Assembly: GCA_016208975.1 (NCBI GenBank)
Contig: JACQXA010000004.1
Span: 1,737,015-1,801,014 of the forward strand
Source of the DNA: Nitrospinota bacterium
GTDB lineage: Bacteria > Nitrospinota_A > UBA7883 > JACRLM01
Length of the DNA stretch: 64,000 nt
Direction of reading: 5' to 3'
The notes under the pieces were generated by a model, which worked only from the letters and a program-made list of their open reading frames with translations, was not told where the DNA came from and made no database searches. Below, piece after piece: positions 61,401-64,000 of this stretch; within the stretch, counting starts at the first letter, position 1, and each line of letters begins with the position of its first letter. A program made the position numbers and the translations under genes.

Positions 61401-63752
61401 TCAATCCTTGCCATTCCCATGAATCACCGCCAGGAAAAGCCCGGCAAGCCTTACGATGTCCCCAAGCCTCGCCTTCTCGTCCATGACGCTCTCCTTCACC
61501 GAATGGGCGAACTCGGCGGTCTCGGCGGCTATGTCTTTTCCCAGCGCATCCAGAAAAAGGTTGTAGCCTTCTTCCATGTTTTTTCTTCTCAGCCCTTCGC
61601 GGTAATACCGCTCCATCGCCGCGTTAAACTCCTCGGCTCCCATTCTCATAGGGGCCTTCGCTCCGGCCTCGCCGGTGGCGGCCTTGGCCATCCGGCCCCA
61701 GGCCGACCGTTCCCAAGGCTTGTCAATCCCTTCCATCAGAGACTTTAAGGCTTCGCCCATTCCGAAGGCCTCCACAAGCTCGGCCCCTTCCCTTGCGATA
61801 AGGGAAAGGAGCGCCCTGCGGTATTCGCTGTTGTGGATCCGCATATAACCCTGGTACCTGCCGCTGAGTCTTGTGCTATTGGCATGGGATAACACACGAG
61901 TCAGGAAACGGTTCGCCGTGCCGGTTTTTACATAAAATGTGGGAAGTCCTATGGCGGAGCCGAAAAATATCTGCCGCCGCTCGCTTTCCATAAATGGGTT
62001 GTCGGGGATATGGGAATGATCCACGGCCCCCTCCGCCACAAGTTTGAAGGCCAGCGCGGTTACCAGGGATTGCAGGCTGGCCGCCGCCCCCATGTCCTCC
62101 TCGATGTTTTCGAACACGCTGTAATGGCGCCCCTCGAAGCCGAAATATCCCGCTTTGTGGAACTCCCGGAGTTTGTATAGAAGATAGAGCGACATCCGCT
62201 CGTCGAACACCCCAAGACTGGCCAGGTCTTTTTTTAACCGCCGGTCGTTATCCAGCCTGCCGTCCAGCGCCGGGCTGGACTCCGTTGAAAGCAGGCACAC
62301 AAGATAGTCGATGAGTCTGAAATCCGGCACAAAGTCCCCTTTTAACCCGAAGGCGGAACTTACAAGATTGTCCAGCCACAACGGCCCGAAAGGGGTTATG
62401 GGAAGCCCGAATACGTTGAGCCTGGCCTTCTTTTTCCACCGGCGCCACAGCATCCGCAGATGGGTAAAATCCAGCTCGTGGGAAAGAAACCCAAGCGCCC
62501 GCTCCGGATGGAAGTCGGAAAACGCCAGCCGGTAGGGCGCGGCGCTGTATGTACCCACGAACAACGGCAGGAAATGCTCCACTATCTTTATGACCAGGTC
62601 GCCCACCAGTTTTTCGCCGGCCCTTCCGAATCCGCTGTTCTTGTCGGCCCTGGCGGCCGTAAGCCTTTTGCTCCCGATGCTGATGTGGGTACCATTATTG
62701 GCCAGGCTTATGTTGGAAACGTTGGGGAGCACAACCAGGTTGCTAGTGATAATCCCGGCGCTCCGGAGCTTAAGCACTGCGTTCAGCTGGCTCCGGGAAA
62801 GGGTTTGGTGGCAAAGCCGCATATAGTCGTGCTTGTCCTCACCCCTGTCCCACCCGGAAAGGCATGGGCTCATGTAAAGCTCCCGATAAAACTCGTCGGA
62901 CACCAGGTCGTTCAACTTCTTCTGCCGGATGGGCGGGTGAGGGGCGAAATACACCATTACCCTCTGCCCGTTGGCGGCCAGGCCGAACCGCTCGTTGGCG
63001 TACTGGGCCAACAACTGGATGAACATGTAGCGGAGCGCAGTTTCACGGGCAAGCGCCTTGCCCACGCCGTTTTCCCGGGTAAGGGTGGGGACGTAGAAAG
63101 AGCAAATCTCCGGAGACGTGTTATCCGACGAGAAATGCCCCAGCAGTTTTTCGGCCATATCCAGCGCGGGCAGGCTCATCCGCGAGCGAAGGGCTCCAAT
63201 AAGGTCGGCCAGCGCCAGTTTTAACAGATAGCTAATGGGAACCCTTACTATCTGCTCGCCGCTCTCGGTTAGCAGGAACCTGTCCGAATCGCTCCGGCGC
63301 GGCCCGTCGGGAACCCGCTTGTCCTCAAGCATATCCTGCGCCAGCGCCATGTCGGCGTAGTTGTTCAGTAACCTGCGGGGAAACCGGGCCCAGCTGTTCT
63401 CCCATACCCCCTGCTTGTTATCGCCCAAAAACTCTTCCAGCTCTGAAAGCCGCTTTTTGGGAGTGTCGCCGGACGCGGCCCTTCTTTCAACATTAGCGAA
63501 ATAACTGGACGCGGCTATGGTACGGGGAAGGTCCACGCGCTCTTTATCTCCAACCACCACCGCTAAAAGCTCGTTCTCGGCTCCTGCGGTGATATCACCA
63601 GGGGTGAAAGGCAACGATTCTATGAACGCGTCCCGCCCGGCATTGGCGTTAACGCCCAGGGATTCCAATATGGTCCCGATGGACGGAAGCCACGAACCGT
63701 CATCGCGGACGGCTTCGGGCGCGGGCATTTGAAGCTCTTCCAGACGGCTCAT
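61401..63752 (-). CDS. Large protein of unknown function heading the GAK-type operon
   Basis: A 783-residue, apparently cytoplasmic protein with no signal peptide and no firm membrane segment. I do not recognise a family. Visible points are a possible basic/charged segment around residues 90-155, the stretch FYVPTLTRENGVGKALARET (about 215-235), a YFAPHPPIRQKKLND segment, and a late FYVKTGTANRFLTRVLSHAN. Helical content looks high. It is the first gene of the operon and lies 33 bp before the decarboxylase-like gene. The start codon follows TTGGAG. It could be a scaffold or a new enzyme. Confidence 0.7.
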   Translation of the reverse strand: MSRLEELQMPAPEAVRDDGSWLPSIGTILESLGVNANAGRDAFIESLPFTPGDITAGAENELLAVVVGDKERVDLPRTIAASSYFANVERRAASGDTPKKRLSELEEFLGDNKQGVWENSWARFPRRLLNNYADMALAQDMLEDKRVPDGPRRSDSDRFLLTESGEQIVRVPISYLLKLALADLIGALRSRMSLPALDMAEKLLGHFSSDNTSPEICSFYVPTLTRENGVGKALARETALRYMFIQLLAQYANERFGLAANGQRVMVYFAPHPPIRQKKLNDLVSDEFYRELYMSPCLSGWDRGEDKHDYMRLCHQTLSRSQLNAVLKLRSAGIITSNLVVLPNVSNISLANNGTHISIGSKRLTAARADKNSGFGRAGEKLVGDLVIKIVEHFLPLFVGTYSAAPYRLAFSDFHPERALGFLSHELDFTHLRMLWRRWKKKARLNVFGLPITPFGPLWLDNLVSSAFGLKGDFVPDFRLIDYLVCLLSTESSPALDGRLDNDRRLKKDLASLGVFDERMSLYLLYKLREFHKAGYFGFEGRHYSVFENIEEDMGAAASLQSLVTALAFKLVAEGAVDHSHIPDNPFMESERRQIFFGSAIGLPTFYVKTGTANRFLTRVLSHANSTRLSGRYQGYMRIHNSEYRRALLSLIAREGAELVEAFGMGEALKSLMEGIDKPWERSAWGRMAKAATGEAGAKAPMRMGAEEFNAAMERYYREGLRRKNMEEGYNLFLDALGKDIAAETAEFAHSVKESVMDEKARLGDIVRLAGLFLAVIHGNGKD

Positions 63753-64000
63753 GGTTTACTGCTCCAAGTGTTCGGTTGTTTTCATAACCTGTTAAAATTT
63801 TAAGGAAATAAAGTTTTTTCCGGGGTTAGATTACGATTAGTATTTCGTTAGGAGCGCGTCTTTCGTGGCTTTTCCCTTTTGTTTCCCATGCGTTACAAAG
63901 GGGACCGTTCATCGCTGAATCCTGCCATGGTGATTTAACCGAAAGTTAAAATCCGGCGGACCCCGCTTCCAATACAATCTCCCATGGGGAAGCCCTGCAA
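63753..64000. other. Upstream region of the GAK-type operon
   Basis: No gene was found. An AT-rich stretch at about 63790-63830 could hold the operon promoter on the minus strand, but no -35/-10 pair is convincing. An inverted repeat GATTTAAC/GTTAAAATC with a five-base loop lies at 63932-63953 and may be a terminator or operator belonging to the next gene to the right. Confidence 0.3.

Overview
The window is about 64 kb of GC-rich DNA, densely coded, with many 4-bp stop/start overlaps and a mix of ATG, GTG and TTG starts. It looks like chromosome from a Gram-negative, motile bacterium: there are lipoproteins with lipoboxes, FlgO-family outer-membrane proteins, a type IV pilus/type II secretion ATPase and an array of chemoreceptors. 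The family mix (GAK-type locus, FlgO and DUF5610 proteins, cobalt-early B12 pathway, sulfide:quinone reductase) suggests a deltaproteobacterial-type, Nitrospinota-like or related lineage. I cannot assign a genus.

Layout. 0-2.3 kb (minus): PilB/GspE ATPase and a DoxX membrane protein. 2.4-2.6 kb and 17.7-17.8 kb: two copies of a 151-bp non-coding element with terminal inverted repeats and imperfect 8-bp target duplications (MITE-like). 2.7-4.6 kb: yebC-ruvC-ruvA without ruvB. 4.7 kb: tRNA-Gly(GCC). 4.8-10.6 kb: rmuC, a DUF1615 lipoprotein, three FlgO-domain lipoproteins and a PEGA protein. 10.6-17.6 kb: pgsA, an M23 peptidase, truA, a DUF5610 protein, and an ECF sigma / anti-sigma / Spy-like stress module preceded by a gene for a small Asp-rich repeat protein and an ECF-type promoter, then a PKD-like lipoprotein. 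17.9-23.6 kb: sulfide:quinone oxidoreductase, glycosyltransferase, two radical SAM proteins and a sugar-type epimerase.

23.6-42.8 kb is a nearly complete cobalamin locus in two riboswitch-controlled operons. The first (cobC, cobU, cobT, cobS, cobD, cbiB) does nucleotide-loop assembly. The second (bluB, cbiA, cbiC, cbiX, cbiMNQO, cbiD, cbiE, cbiL, cbiF, cbiG, cbiH, cbiJ, cbiP, cobO) does cobalt import, corrin ring synthesis and adenosylation. cbiT is not present. Each riboswitch is followed by a short ORF with a strong ribosome binding site whose stop region overlaps the start of the first enzyme gene. cbiH seems to begin at a non-canonical ATT codon, or else to be read by a frameshift from cbiG.

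43-52.6 kb is a chemotaxis cluster: hybrid CheA with a receiver, CheW, a hemerythrin chemoreceptor, a CZB chemoreceptor, terminator, CheB, CheR.

52.6-63.8 kb (minus) is the most unusual part. It is a ten-gene run built around what I recognise as a GAK-type system (CofD-like protein, HprK-related kinase, RimK-like ATP-grasp enzyme, amphi-Trp proteins). Here it is joined to a PhoU-APH fusion kinase, a PHP-like metal-site protein, an Lgt-like membrane transferase, a phosphatidylserine decarboxylase-like enzyme and a 783-residue protein I do not recognise. Kinase, ligase, phospholipid and phosphoesterase-type enzymes in one transcription unit suggest an uncharacterised pathway acting on a membrane lipid or a lipid-linked conjugate; that reading is inference.
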